DNA of 64,000 bases from Antedon mediterranea (Eukaryota; Echinodermata; Crinoidea; Comatulida; Antedonidae). The DNA is taken from NCBI RefSeq assembly GCF_964355755.1, contig NC_092675.1:21902912-21966911 (forward strand), written 5' to 3'. Position numbers and translations under genes: made by a program. A model generated the notes under the pieces. It did no database searches and was not told where the DNA came from. It saw only the letters and a program-made list of their open reading frames with translations. Within the stretch, counting starts at the first letter, position 1. Every line of letters begins with the position of its first letter. Below, one piece after another: positions 49,101 through 60,995 of the stretch.

Positions 49101-51485
49101 GGAAAGTCTAAACATTCTTACAGAGTAATACATTCAAATTTTTGTATAAATAAAAAGTCACAAAATTTATTGGTGGACTTTTAACATTATGAAGTTGCAC
49201 AGTAATATAATGTAGATATGTCAAGGAGTAGTAGAGATACTGTATACCTGTACATGTGGTGTTACATTTGATGCAAAATGTGGTACTTTGTTAATTAAAC
49301 TTAGTTAAGTGTGAATGAATGAACGAAGTGTATTTGCATAATATTTGACAATTTCCAAAAATTACCACATCTTATATAATTTTTCAAGGAAATCAATATT
49401 ATCATAAGACAATGGCGTCTTTGGCTTTGTATTTCTCTTTGTCCTGTTTATTTTCTATGTGATTCAAGTCTGGAAAATTTCTTGTTTTCTTGTGTTTTTC
49501 CGAGTTAATTATTTTACCTTCCTGTTTTCATGCATATTGGGTGATTGAATGTGATCTTTGTTCAGCTGGTGGCTAAGCCTACGTTGTCATATCGGTTTAG
49601 TCATCTGATTGTACAATACCTTCGCCTCTCTTGGGGAAAAACAATTGAAAGATGCTCTCCAGAATTTTCTAAGTAAGGTCAGAAAATTCATTGCAGAAAA
49701 CGTTTTTGTAAGTATAGTACATAGGCATATTATGATTTTAACGGCCCTATATTTATTTCATTGGATCTTTTAAAAGCTTGCACTTTTCAATTTTATGCAG
49801 TTAATGGTGATGCTTTGTGGTGATTCGTAAGGCATATATTTAATAGTGTACCAAGATATTAATAGCGTAGTTTCCTTTATGATGATTCTACAATCCATCT
49901 GTTTTTGTATGTTTGTTTTTAATGAATGAGAAAATTATTCGACAGCTTCACATAAACGGAAGTTGTTAAGGTATTAAATTTGTGTATTACTCTGTACCTA
50001 CTATACTATGCAATTGTGATCGGTTCTTGCTCATGTTCAACATCCCATAATACTACATGAACAGTTTAAAAATATACCCAATTGTGTGGATGAGGAGACC
50101 AAAGCTTAAATACAAATTTTCCATAGTTATAAAAATTGTTTCTATTTAAAAATAATAAAAAAACGGCTTTTTCCTCAAAACCGGTTGGCAGTTGAAGTAA
50201 AATTGAGTCCACGGTTGTATTGCAGGTCAAAATTGCTCCATGAAAAACAGAAATGGGGAGTTGTGCTAAACCATTTTTTAAGATCAAGGATTAAGGACCC
50301 ATTTCTATTACCAAAAAATGGTTTAAAACTACTGCTAATAAATATAAATTTACTACATCTGTATCCACATATTTCATAAAAGTGATTTATCACTAACTTG
50401 CTGATAATTTATGGGATTTAGTGATGACATGTGATAAGGGTTTGTGGTGTTCATCTTGTTAAAAATGTGTTACAACACAAAAAAAGTGTCAATACAAATA
50501 TTTGATAGGTTACCTTCAAAACCAAAACTATGCATATATGGTAATTCATTTGATTTGTGGTTTTAGGTGTATAGTTTTGTACAAGCAATAATATATAAGT
50601 GGTTGAGGTTTTTTGAAGTGGTTTTGGATGATTAATTGTTATTATATTGGTATATTATAATGACTGAACAGTGGCATATTAGTGAATAGTACCTTGACTT
50701 CTCTAATCCTACTATCTTCAAAAGATTATCTCTTGCTTTTGATATCTAATGTGATATAATACTGTGTGGGAAGAATAATAATATTCATATATCACTATCG
50801 CTAAATGATTCATCAAATCTTGTATATTTCTTACCTTATTTAGATGAATATCATAATAATTTAATAATATATAAAATGGTCATAACAATTTATTTAAATT
50901 CTTTATATACTTTCCTTTTTCCTGTTTTTAATTAACAATTAATAATAGTTTACTTCTATAGCAATAAGTTCTTAATTAATGCAATGTGAATGTCATAAAA
51001 TAATTATATAAATAATTTATTTTTTAAATAGTTTTATACGTTAAATTGTGATTCATGTATTCAGAAATATACTTATTTGGCATTCATCCACCTTTATGTC
51101 CTAAAATGTAAATTTCCTGCGATTAAGCCCTTTGATTGGCTGATAAATAAAGCATGCAATACAACCACTTTTTACATCACTACGTGCTTATTATATGCTG
51201 TGGGGTTCAGATTTCAGGTAGTACAAAATCCTATTTAATTGGATTGGATTATTCTAATCTACACCCTTAAGTTTATCAATAGAGTTTAGTTTTGGAACAC
51301 ATCCTGTATAAAGACTGTGGATTCTACTTTGGTCGTTATTCATTGCATGTAAATTTGCTGTGGTCATTGTCCACTGGAAGAGTCAAGAATGACTTACAAT
51401 GAGGCTGTATATAGAAATAGGAGAATTCCTATAGTATACACAAATATGGCAAATTGATAGGAATATATTTGATTATATCTATTCA
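46170..51485. other. AT-rich DNA, no gene seen
   Basis: Near 47150-47280, CCCTATTCAGGAGACATG and CCCCTATTTAGGAGACAATT look like a decayed transposon end. (TA)n runs lie at 46836-46852. No exon can be supported; the region may be upstream sequence or an intron of the KANK-like gene. Confidence 0.4.
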
Positions 51486-51489
51486 GTTG

Positions 51490-51650
51490 TAATGAATTGT
51501 ACTGGTATGTGGGAAACATGGATTTGAGGCCTGTCTTTGCCAAGACCTTATTGTTTATCTTATCTATTTATCTAGGAAAAAGGCTATTTACTCCCATTGT
51601 CTCAACCTTCGGATGGGACATTAAATTGTTTATCCCATGTCTAGCATGAA
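51490..51650 (+). mobile_element. Decayed SINE fragment
   Basis: A B-box-like ATGGATTTGAGGCCTG is followed by a core CTCCCATTGTCTCAACCTTC then GGATGGGACATTAA, a SINE-type central motif. A related core, on the - strand, lies at about 57990-58010. Confidence 0.45.
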
Positions 51651-53600
51651 CATGCATACAATAAAAATCTGCGTACAATAAAAATTTAAGTACACTACTA
51701 TATTTGTAAATGTAATGGATCGTCTCTTGGTAAGCTAATCTAGGCACTTAAATGTAGCTGAAATGAATCTATATATTGCCACCTTTCGTGAGCTTCCAGT
51801 TAAATTGTGAATCATAAGAATATTTAAAAATATACTAATTATTATGCTGAACAATATGTTATAAAGAAAAGAAAGCAAGCGTGTGAGACCTGTTGAGTTT
51901 CCTGTCGAGCCTAAACCGACAGTGTTATTAATTATGCGTAAAATAAAGAACAGTTATTTTTTTGTAAGCGCATTATATACAGCTCAAATAATTAGTTTTG
52001 GTTAATTCTTATAAAGTATCTTATGAAAGATAAATACCCTTAAACAGAACACTGGAAACTGACCAATGGTAGTTATGAAATAAATAAATGTATGAATGAA
52101 AAAGATAAAAAATTGTCATAATCAAAACTTTACATGCAGATACATGCCATTATACCATTTTTTAGAATGAAGTTGCATAAGATAGCAACTGTTAAAATGT
52201 GAGATTCTGTTCAGTAGAGATAACATTATTCTGATTTTATCAAATTGCCAAGGACTATGAAAAGTAAATTTTTTTTACCATCCCGATATAAAGGTGACTC
52301 CATTCTGAAAACAAAAATGAATACAATGAATGAATGCACAAAGTCATATAACAAGTTTTTGAGAGAGACGAGTTGTTATGAAAAAAATTGGATGGATTTG
52401 AACCAAGGTAGCCGTAGCATAGCATCAAGCTCATTCCATCATTTAAAATTCAGTTTCATATTCTTGTTCACTAAATTGCATATTGCTGAGGTCATCATGA
52501 TAAGCTGTCTATAAAATCTAAAACACCTACAGTATGTCAGATTGACAAAGTTATTAATCAAGTACAATGTCCACTTTTATATGAATCAATTGACCATTAT
52601 CATTTGACAACTTCCCTTGTTTTTGATTGGTCATCTGGCTTGTAAACAAGCATGACCAGCTTGACTTGATGTGTGAAACTGAGATAACAACGTAATTGAA
52701 TTCATTCATTCAAAAAAGTCATAGTTGACGAACTTAAAAAAAACAGTACCTAAGTTGATTTAGTTGCGACCATTTCTGAAAGATTTAATTCAGGTAGTGT
52801 ATTTATTTTACATGAAACATTTGCCTACTGCAGCTGTGATTTGGTTCTTGGTGGTTTGTAAATATCTGTTTTGCAGCCCAAACAAAGCTAGCATGGGGTG
52901 GATGCAGGCCCCCTAATAACAGCTGTAACGTCAGCAATGGCTGAATTTGAACCCCATACTCTTTTCAAAGATGTGCTGTGTTCTTTAAAATGCACACAAG
53001 TCATTACTGGACCTCTATTTTAAAGTCATTATTGTACAGACTTATTCTACCACCACCTACAATTTACATGGACAAGAAGAAGGGCCTCAAACTTGCAGCA
53101 ATTTGGCTATTTAGTTACAGTGCCACTGCTGTACCGCTAATAATAAAGTGATATAAAGTGTAATATACAGGTTATATTTCTCAGTTTGTCCTTATACAAA
53201 CATTCTTCTCCATTTCAATTTGATTGTATTTAGCAAGTTATGTCAGTGACTGAGAGTCCTTAAAATATGCTTTAAAAAATGTCCTCCTAATTGCATGTGT
53301 TGTGACTATTAATTTTCCTAATTATCTCTTAACACAAAAATTCAAAATATTGAAAAGTGATGACAAAAGCGTAGATAACTTGATTAGATGGTTAATATAC
53401 CTGGTTGACTGCATTCTTACAAGTGATATTTTAATAACTACATGCTTTGTGTATTATACAAACGGTTTAGTGTTTTCATTTATTCAATTAGATTGCATAG
53501 GAATGTAAATTATACCTGGAAAAGTTTTAGCTTGATTTAATTTGAAGCAATAGTGTTATCTAAGATTTTAGAAAAGACATTTATTTTATTTTTATTTATT
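51651..53600. other. AT-rich DNA, no gene seen
   Basis: On the - strand near 52960, GGGGTTCAAATTCAGCC resembles a tRNA B box, perhaps a decayed SINE. An 89-codon frame at 52245-52514 is unrecognised and unsupported. Confidence 0.4.
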
Positions 53601-53607
53601 TTAACGC

Positions 53608-54735
53608 AGTGGCGGATCTAGGATCTGACGAGGGGGGGTGGCCACGAACGTGGCAAACGAGGTGCGTAGCACCGAGCGGGGGAGGGTTTGGGAGGGGGTG
53701 TCCCCCTCCCGAGGCCGAGGCTCCGAAATTTTTCGAAAAAATAGATGCTTACACACTGTTTAATAGGCTAGAGAAACTGTTTCCATCACACTTAATAACA
53801 AATATTACATAATGTAAATTTAAATACATCCTTCCTAAATACTGTACGGATCTTTTTCGACGAACTAATAATAAACTTTGATCGAAAAACCTTCAAACAA
53901 AATGAACATTTGGTAATGCAGTACTCCGAAAATGCCTCGATAGAGAATGCATGTGTTGTGTGTACCGTGTTTTGGTGGTCTGTTAACCTCAGAGATATAT
54001 ACCCTACAGCCGGGTGAATAACTCAATGTAATTTGGTATACAATGATCGCAGTAATCGCCGTGTCTATAACACAAATAAAAAAACGCCAAATACGCCACA
54101 TACTTTTTTCGGCCGTCCCGCCGTGTACATAAAAGACATTTCATGTTTATTTTATGCCTATAAAATAATAAAAGAACACCATGTTTCTCGTTTATTTTTA
54201 TCGTTTATACTGCATACCATAATATTATACAAAAAACTTTCATGCGCGAGAAAAAAGTTCCCGATATTACACTCCACTCAGGGGTGTAAATATACCACGC
54301 TAACGCTTGTGCACACACGGACCACCAGGGCGGCGGAAATTAACTGCAATGGAAAATGGTGTATTTTGGAGAGTGATGACGTCAGCATTAAAACGAGGAG
54401 CGAGCTTGACAACGTGACGCTGGTAGTTTTAGGAGTGCGTGTGTTTTGAAAGTGGGTATTTTCCGAAGATTGTAAATCGTGTTTTCTTTTTAAACTCTTG
54501 AATTCATAATAGTAATTGAACTCTTAGCTCTTTCACTGTGTAGGCCTATTTACACACAACTATTAATGCTAACCCTAGCTCTAGTAGGGCCTAGCTAGGC
54601 CTACTCTTCTTAATTAAAAGATTAATCCACGTCTAGCGACGGTCAATCGCGATTAGGTTGCATCTTTTTTTTTTTTTTTTGAGAATTAAGGGGGGTGGCT
54701 AGCCACCCTATTCACCCCCCCTAGATCCGCCACTG
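53608..54735. mobile_element. 1.13-kb hAT-like non-autonomous element, CAGTGGCGGATCTAG ends
   Basis: The left end CAGTGGCGGATCTAGGATCT and the right end, reverse-complemented, CAGTGGCGGATCTAGGGGGG are inverted repeats. The left subterminal part is GC-rich with nested hairpins (GGTGCGTAGCACC; GGAGGGGGTGTCCCCCTCC). CAG ends suggest hAT, but the flanking octamers do not form a clean 8-bp duplication. A 138-codon frame at 54033-54449 shows no transposase motif. Confidence 0.8.
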
Positions 54736-54739
54736 TAAC

Positions 54740-57460
54740 CATATTTAATGAGTTGCTGATCATTTGGGACCCTCATACTGGTAGCAAGTTTTTCAATATG
54801 TGTGTTTGATATTCAAATGAACTATTTATTTTCTCTAATAACTTTTACTACATACCTACTACCATATTTACATATATTTACGTGATAGTCTACAAATAAT
54901 TATTTCTTATAATGCCTATCGTTTTAGCTTTTGAATCAAATGAGGTCCCAGCTATTTTTAAAAAGAAGCTTAAAAATCTGATGAAATTACTAATTGTTAT
55001 TGTCAATAGGGGCCTACATGCTTTACAATTGGATTTTTTTAAACCAATTAATTTTCTGATTGAGAGAACATTTTACAAACAATACATTCAGTCAGGGTTA
55101 CGTGACTGAAATATTTGTATTCTAAATCTAAAATTCATATTTATCTCTTTGTGCCTACAAAAAAAGTAACAGTTAAACTAGCTGAATATGGCCTGCCCTA
55201 GTTTTTGTCATTGCTAGTAAACTTTAATAACCAATAAATATTATGTGGTTTATTGTACCATTATAAACTAATGCTCTAAAAAATGTTTATCGAATTGGGA
55301 TCATTTTAATTCTGAAACTAACCATATATTTCTCTTGTTTACAGGAAAAACAAGGATAAAATATTGCAATTTTAATTTGCTGTATATAAAATAAAACATA
55401 TACATAAACATTTTTAACCAACAATTGTAAGATCTTCCAAGATCCAAGACCCTTGGAATGGAGCTCCCGCTTAGCTTGTCAGGCATTAATGTCAATAGCT
55501 TAAAGTAATGTTATGATTTTGTATGTTTTCAAAGAGTTTTTACAAATATTTAAATAAAATCAGGCCTACATACAAGCCTACATAAATGGTATGAGCAGGA
55601 AAGCATTTGATTAGCAAATCAGCATGTTGTGTATGGTAATGATTGTTGTGTATGTTACAGTAGGTGGCCTACTGCGCTGTTACCATACCCTGGAGATTGC
55701 TATCATGTTTCTGGCCCAGTGAGAAATGATGGTTGCTAGGACAAGAGGTCATACCAGTCCATAGTGATGCTGACGTTTTACTCCAGAAAAATCAGCAACT
55801 TGGCAACTTGGTACTGTACTTTCACCATCTATGTTCATTCGTTTTGTCTCTCTTGACAGTAGACCTATAGCCTAAAGGGTTATAGTAACATAGTATTCAA
55901 GATCTTCTTTCAGAACTGTTTATTTCTATTTGAGAAAGTCTTACTCTTACATAACTTTGTATAAGGATTTTTTTTTTGGCCATCTACTATGAATTCATCT
56001 AACTAATCGTCTCAGCACTCTTTATTTCAACTTGTGTAAAAGTCTGAAGACTAGCTATCTAGTACGAGTCCATTCATCTTATTGTGTCTTAGAGGTTTTT
56101 ATTTCAACTTGGAAAAAGACACCTTTTTTCAGTTTACTTGTATGTGGATTAAATAATAAGAACTGTGTTTGTTTTTGGACAAAGTGGCCATGGAAGAATT
56201 AAATAAGGTAATCTAATTAATTTTAATTGTTTATATCAATTTGACGATGTTTTTCTTTGACATGTTACAAAATTACTAATACTATTAAAGTCAGAGCCTA
56301 GTGATGCCAGCTAAAGATTAAAATTAAACATAACCCTGAGAGGTAGAGTGGGTTTTTTTTGCTGGAGTACATTAATTTGTAGGCCTGTAGATGAGTGCAT
56401 TCCTGAATGGCATTCCATAGCCCCTTGCTGTTTACATACAGCTTAGTTCACTTGATTTGTTATCATCGATCATCACTGTATATTCATGGAGAAGATTTGC
56501 CTAACTAATATTATTATTCAGTTTCAATCAAACTTCCATATTAGGTTATTTTACGTTATTAATTAGCAATTTTTTTCATTTTAATTGTTTCTTTATTTAC
56601 ATGGTAAATTCCAACAATTACCCCTTTACACATTCCCAATCTTTTATAAATTGATTGAGTACCTTGGAAGTAATACGAGTTTATATCATGATATAATAAC
56701 TGCATACTTATTATACCCTTTATGAGATGACAACAATATTGTATTATCTCGATATAGCACCCTTTTTCCGTGATAAATTTGTGTCCATTTCTGTAAAATT
56801 TTAATAGTAAAAAGCCACTGTCTTTTTTTTATTGAATTTTTATAAAATCATTATTATAATAGAGATTCTTTTTGTCTCCCAATTTCACTAAAAATATGTT
56901 TCAGAAGTTCCTGCCGTAGTGAATCATACATATAGGATTAATCAGCAATGACTCCACCCTAGCTGCTTAAGGCATCTTATTGTTTAATTAATTAACACCT
57001 TTATACAGATAATGACATGACCAATATAAAACCTTGATTGGTGTAGGCATATACAGTACAACTTATTTGTCCATGGTAAATATATGAACTTAGACAAAAA
57101 TCATCCTAAAATATTTTGAATGATCAAGTTATTTTAAAACAGACATTTCTTTTTTTTTTAAGACCATTTTGCAAATGGTTAATACAGAGTAAATGCATCA
57201 AATACTATTTAATATCATTATTATCCAAATAGATAATTAAAAAAAAAATTATATAATTAATTCATAATTAGACCTTTTTTGTAGCTGTTCTGTTTTTTTT
57301 TTGTATCCATTGAGACCTAGTAAATTGTTATTTTAAAGTAATTTTCCTTTGAATGAATTTTCATGCCTCAGGCTACTGTAGAAATAAATTGATAAAGCAA
57401 ACTAGAATCTTTGCATGATGGGTGTACTGTAGTAACTCTAAGCCATAACAGTATACTATC
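54740..57460. other. Upstream DNA of the KANK-like gene, no exon supported
   Basis: AT-rich. A GC-richer patch at 55640-55820 could be promoter or 5' UTR exon sequence, but nothing decides this. Contains TAGGCCTA-like words. Confidence 0.35.
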
Positions 57461-57466
57461 TTAAAA

Positions 57467-57509
57467 CAAAGTATAAAATATTATATCAGATATAATATTT
57501 TATACTTTT
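57467..57509. repeat. AT-rich hairpin
   Basis: CAAAGTATAAAATATTATAT and its inverted copy, with almost no loop, give arms of about 20 bp. Confidence 0.8.
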
Positions 57510-57594
57510 GTTGATCATTGTTTATTCATGAGTGCAGACAACCTAACAACATTTTTTATGTAACTCATCTGTATTCAGTCACGGCTTTGTTTGC

Positions 57595-57625
57595 CCATGG
57601 AGGTATAAAAAATATACCTCCATGG
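57595..57625. repeat. CCATGG-ended palindrome, 13-bp arms
   Basis: CCATGGAGGTATA, a 5-base A spacer, and the exact reverse complement. Same design as 59770-59803 and 7616-7641. Confidence 0.85.
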
Positions 57626-57629
57626 TTTG

Positions 57630-59765
57630 CCTTTGCCTTATGTTGTGGTTTATCAGTAGGCCTACTCAGTTTACTGTTGATATTTAATTAAGTTTGTGCC
57701 ATATGGCTGTCAGATACTTATAATGAAACATTGCATACAATAATCGCAACTTAAAGTCAGTAGGCTTATTAACTGTATTTGTATAGTTGATGTAATATGG
57801 GTATTGATAATCATTTGTCATAATTCATGAAATACAAAATATGGAAGTTATATTTATTATGTATATCAATTTAACTATAAAATGAGAAAAATTCAAATTC
57901 TTCAAACCCATGACAGCCTCAGCTGCAGTGGTCGCATTTTGTCAACATGTGTACTGTAGTAGACCCAGTGGCTTAATGTCTTTTCCGAAGGATGAGGCAA
58001 TGGAAATAAACCATTGAATGTCATTTTTTATCTGTTATAAGTGTCAAACTACTGACATAAATCAAAGTACAGTATACCCGGACTTGTTATAAATATTATA
58101 TTCAAGCAATTTCATAATAATAAAATATTGATACTACAAGTACTTTTGATGATATCATCATTATTAATGTATACCCAATATTGCTATACCGTATCTTTAG
58201 TTCTTTCGCCATTATGTATTTAATCACGGGTGTGATGTTCGTCTGAGATTTGGTTCACTTGATCTATAATTAATGGACTGTTCCATTCAATATTCGATAA
58301 GGTTTGAGAATAATGAAATTTTCAAGCTCTTTGTTAGAGTTGTTAAGCCATTGGGCGTATATTAAACTTGAAGAATAATAATAGAGTCATTGAAGCATGT
58401 TAACACTGGCCCCCACACAGTTTATACTATAGGCATATAGTCAGCATGACTTGTTAATGGTAGGTTGCTATAAATTGTTACTATTTAAATATTTGTTTTT
58501 ATATATTTAGAAGTATTAGTTATGAAATTAAGTATATGGTATGAAAATATCATTGACAAAAATAAGTGTTTCTTGTACTTGGTAAGGATAGGTGTGCTTT
58601 TTATAGTTGGTCATTAATATAATTTAATAATGAGAGTTCTACCACTCAGTGTGAGGTTTATTTTGAAATTGATTCATGTACACATTTGTCAATAGATTTC
58701 GCAAGTTTTTCCAGTAGCGAACCATTAATTTTGTAGGTTGTTGTGTATTATTATGTTTCTGTATGAATTACTATGGTTTATCTTGTATTTTTACCTGTAT
58801 AAAACAAAATGGTACTTTCTATATGTATTTTTTGTATGTTTTCCCAATGTTAAAGATGGAGTAGTTTCTAATTCCTGTATGATAATTCCTCTTAAGTCCA
58901 GTAGGTCCACTATTAGTATTACTGCTGGTAGTTTTCAATGAGAAAAAAAAGAAAGATGTTTTCAGATTCATTATTTACCATTATTGCTCGTCTGTTTAAA
59001 TTGTCCTTTATAAATTGTGTGTTCTACTATTCCATGCCATTCATGATCTGGGTATGTATCAAGTACAGTAAGATTGTGTATTTCAATCATTTTTCAGAAT
59101 GCACTGTTCATTTATTCGTACCGCTGCAGTGTACCAAACATATATAACTCCATTATCCAATAATACACAGTTGTCAAAACAATTAAAATGCTAATGAAGC
59201 AACATAGACCACTTTTCAAGTTTGGACCCTTTAAATTTCTTCCGCAACTACAATCATTTTTTAATCTTAAGTTCTTATAAATATGTTGTACTATCAAAGG
59301 GAAACTATTTCCTCAGTTGTCTGCCCTCCTACTTTGGTACAGTGTGTTGTAATACAGTACATTTTTGTCATCCTATATGTTTTTTACCTTTTGGAGAAAA
59401 TAATTATATTATAATATATTATTCCTTCAAACGTTGCAATTGATATAAAATGAAAGTTTCCTGAACTAGTGTAAGTTCAATCAGATGTTTACACAGTATT
59501 TATGTTACTTGTGTGTTTGTATGTGTTAGTATAAGTAGCATAGATGATCTAAACATCACCTATGATATTTACACTAACTTGAATAGCATGCATTTTTCAA
59601 ATGTTACAGTAGAATAGACTTGAATATTATTATCATATTTGTTCAAGTACTTTACAGACACCCTGGGGTATTGAGCCTGTATCCATATTTGGTATAGGAA
59701 AACATACTACATTTTGGTGATACAATGCATAGCAACTCGTACTTTTATTTCATTTATTTATTCGA
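57630..59765. other. AT-rich DNA before the KANK-like gene
   Basis: No exon is supported. Open frames at 58738-59443 have AT-driven composition and no domain. Confidence 0.4.
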
Positions 59766-59769
59766 CCAA

Positions 59770-59803
59770 CCATGGAGAAATAAGTTAACTTATTTCTCCA
59801 TGG
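59770..59803. repeat. Perfect 34-bp palindrome
   Basis: CCATGGAGAAATAAGTT is followed immediately by its exact reverse complement. ACCAAC-type sequence lies on both sides. Confidence 0.95.
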
Positions 59804-59842
59804 ACCAACAAACCATAAGATAAAATATACAGAGATAAATTG

Positions 59843-59901
59843 GTCAGGGACTGCTAAAGTAAATAAGATGACTCTAACTACAAGAGTCAGCAGTCCCTGA
59901 C
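59843..59901. repeat. Hairpin with GTCAGGGACTGCT arms
   Basis: 13-bp outer arms (59843-59855 and 59889-59901) enclose an inner GACTCT/AGAGTC pair. GTCAGAGACTGCTAAAG near 48680 resembles one arm. Confidence 0.8.
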
Positions 59902-60995
59902 TTTATTCAAGTGGTGTATTAACCAAAAAGTCAGTATTTATTAAAACAAAAATATACCACTAATAGTATTCATAGTGTCTACATGATTTGCATATACAGT
60001 AGTTACAACTTTACAACTTATGATAGGACAGTATTAAAATCATATACAGTACATTAATGTTTTTAATAACTTATTCTGGCATATACAGTACTGTATGATA
60101 GAACCTTTAAAAAATGGTCTGACGGCCAAATGTGAATGGTGACAAATAGACCCTCTATACTATTGCAGTTTCTATATTCTAAATTTTAACTGGTGGGGGG
60201 TATTTGTCAAACCTATAACACAAATCACAGTAGTGATATTTCAATTGAATTGTAATGATCCGTGATAAGCTTTTTAAATAATATTATATACTGTAATATA
60301 ATATTGATCAGGACCATGTAATACATTGTTGCATTGTGTCTATTGTTTTCCAACATATTAAATTGTTCACAAATATGATAAATTTATTTTGATTTAATTT
60401 ATTTAATATTATGGTAAAATATTGGTACAGTTATATTTATATTGATATTTCATACCAATGTAATATTCTAATGGGCTGTACTCTGATGCTCTTATTTTTA
60501 TAATAAGCAGAATTCCATAGAATTAGATAATAATGATAATAATAAATATCTGTATCTAGAATCAAATCATTAATTCCATAGGGTATAAATGAATTTCACT
60601 TTCAAGTTAAATTGTCAATCAAAATTTCTATTGATTTTCATTTCATATTTGAAAGTATCCACCAGTCCAAATATAAAGTATTATTAGTTGAAGCTGCATT
60701 CACATGGCCCTGTTTTGTTATATTTGCATAGTCGTTTGTTCCATTAAACGAATCATTAGCTAGCATTAATTTAAAATATGAAAATACAGTATAAGTAATT
60801 ACAGTAGTTGCAACACAATTAAGTAGACCAATCAGAAGCGACAGTTCAAGTGATCCATCATATTGTGATTGGTCAATACTTACAATGTGCTTACATCCTT
60901 GCATTGCATTTTAGGGGAAACATAGCTTATACAGTATAACATAAAGTTTTGTGATCAAGGCATTTGTTAACATTTTTGATGTTTTAATTTTTCAG

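Noticed and set aside
50066-50393. Overlapping open frames on both strands
   Set aside because: AT-rich, no domain, no splice sites in consistent phase.
56186-56210. ATG in good context followed by a GTAATC donor, as an alternative first exon of the KANK-like gene
   Set aside because: Joining it to the exon at 60996 puts the known start out of frame and soon meets a stop.
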